Shown here: piece after piece, positions 63,221 to 64,000 of the stretch
Layout of the letters: each line of letters starts with the position of its first letter
Position numbering within the stretch: the first letter of the stretch is position 1
Assembly (NCBI RefSeq): GCF_003149245.1
Contig: NZ_QGDL01000015.1
Span: 1-64,000 of the forward strand
Source of the DNA: Faecalicatena orotica
Lineage (GTDB): Bacteria > Bacillota > Clostridia > Lachnospirales > Lachnospiraceae
Reading direction: 5' to 3'
Length of the DNA stretch: 64,000 nucleotides
Program-made: the position numbers and the translations under genes
Notes under the pieces: generated by a model
Seen by the model: the letters and a program-made list of their open reading frames with translations, nothing else
Database searches by the model: none
What the model was told of the DNA's origin: nothing

Positions 63221-64000
63221 ATGGATAATGGAGTAAATAAGCGAAAAGTATATGTAGTAGGCCACAAGAACCCGGATACGGATTCGATCTGTTCTGCAAT
63301 TGCCTATGCAAGGCTTAAGACGAGGCTGACAGGGGAGGAGTATACCCCGCGCAGGGCAGGGCAGCTCAATGAAGAGACACAGTATGTTCTGGAGCGGTTT
63401 GGCATAAAAGTTCCCGGACTTCTTTCTGACCTGCGTGTCCAGGTGAAGGACGTAGAGTTAAGGAAGGTGGAAGGGCTCAATGGCAGCGTGTCCATTAAGA
63501 CGGCGTGGGCCAGAATGAAGGAACTCAACATCAAGACACTGCCGGTCACAAGAGGCGGCAAGCTCGAGGGGCTGATCACCATTGGTGACATTGCTACATC
63601 TTATATGGATGTGTATGACAGTACGATCCTTTCCACTGCCCGAACACAATACCGCAATATCGCAACGACGATCGGCGGCCGGGTAGTAATTGGAAATGAC
63701 CACAGTTTTCTTCTGAAAGGAAAAGTGGGGATTGCGGCGTCCAGCCGTGACCTGATGTCTGATTTCATTGAGGAGGATGACCTCGTAATCCTTGGAAACA
63801 GAAGAGAAGCACAGCAGTGTGCGATCGACCTGAATGTAGGCGCAATGGTCGTTTGTCATGGTGCGGAGATACCGGCTGACATCATAGAACAAGCGAGACA
63901 AAAAGAAATCGTGATTATCAGCACGCCCCACGATACATTTACGGTGGCAAGACAGATCAACCAGAGTATCCCTGTCAGACATTTTATGACAAAGGAAGGG
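63221..64000 (+). CDS. CBS/DRTGG-type manganese-dependent inorganic pyrophosphatase, N-terminal part
   Basis: First 260 aa, cut by the window end. DHH-type start 'VYVVGHKNPDTDSICSAIAY' binds Mn; CBS segments ('VSIKTAWARMKELNIKTLPV' and 'MTKEG' at the edge) flank a DRTGG domain (about 140-240). Family II pyrophosphatases with these inserts are regulated by adenine nucleotides. The start ATG at 63221 has GAGGGTG upstream. Confidence 0.9.
   Translation, partial: MDNGVNKRKVYVVGHKNPDTDSICSAIAYARLKTRLTGEEYTPRRAGQLNEETQYVLERFGIKVPGLLSDLRVQVKDVELRKVEGLNGSVSIKTAWARMKELNIKTLPVTRGGKLEGLITIGDIATSYMDVYDSTILSTARTQYRNIATTIGGRVVIGNDHSFLLKGKVGIAASSRDLMSDFIEEDDLVILGNRREAQQCAIDLNVGAMVVCHGAEIPADIIEQARQKEIVIISTPHDTFTVARQINQSIPVRHFMTKEG

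Overview
The window looks like a chromosomal segment from a spore-forming Clostridia member, most likely Lachnospiraceae. Grounds: moderate G+C, strong AGGAGG-type ribosome sites, CotF-like spore coat proteins, a CIRCE-controlled hrcA-grpE-dnaK-dnaJ operon, Lachnospiraceae-type DUF6323/DUF6179 proteins, and the Firmicutes gene order comEA...comEC-holA-lepA-hemW-hrcA-grpE-dnaK-dnaJ. No rRNA, tRNA, CRISPR array or prophage was seen. Genus is not assignable by eye.

Layout. 1-2.4 kb: the cut-off 5' end of an IS4-type transposase, a DUF2007 gene and a DUF6323/DUF6179 pair facing a TetR-type regulator. 3-9.2 kb: mntP, a radical SAM protein, two spore coat genes, a class I amidotransferase-like hydrolase divergent from a membrane dipeptidase, and a uracil permease. 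9.3-11.3 kb: argG (minus) with ArgR-like sites, a decayed small gene and a small membrane protein. 11.7-23.3 kb: mostly + strand accessory and housekeeping genes (XRE regulator with an ABC exporter, threonine aldolase, signal peptidase, nicotinamidase-like hydrolase, alcohol dehydrogenase, pentapeptide protein, XRE and WYL regulators, GyrI-like and TfoX-like proteins). 23.3-23.9 kb: a transcribed-looking locus with palindromes, a micro-ORF and two terminators. 23.9-31.5 kb: proBA, then argC-(GNAT)-argJ-argB-argD. 31.6-38.3 kb: a small DMT-type transporter, comEA, a two-component system, a GerMN lipoprotein and comEC. 38.2-41.4 kb: a second two-component system, a truncated dehydrogenase and an epimerase that share an operator-like region. 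41.5-50.9 kb: holA, lepA, hemW and the heat-shock operon. 51.2-64 kb: glycogen debranching enzyme, a NarL-type two-component system facing an ABC exporter, a MATE transporter, a Vat-like acetyltransferase with a possible leader peptide, an Mrp ATPase, an S1-domain protein and the start of a CBS/DHH pyrophosphatase.

How the genes work together. Proline and arginine synthesis from glutamate are encoded side by side, and similar TATGCA-containing sites precede both argG and argC. Three sensor kinase/regulator pairs each sit beside a plausible target region. The heat-shock block is a textbook HrcA/CIRCE operon.

Most unusual signals. (1) A ~92-bp repeat carrying an extended -10 promoter lies directly in front of three unrelated genes, always in the orientation that would transcribe them. 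(2) A second repeat, a hairpin followed by GTGGTGTACC iterated every 22 bp, occurs as an inverted pair around GNAT-argJ inside the arginine operon and once more at 58.6 kb. (3) A 38-bp perfect palindrome and a GC-rich folded block precede hrcA. All functions are inferred from sequence reading; no database search was run.
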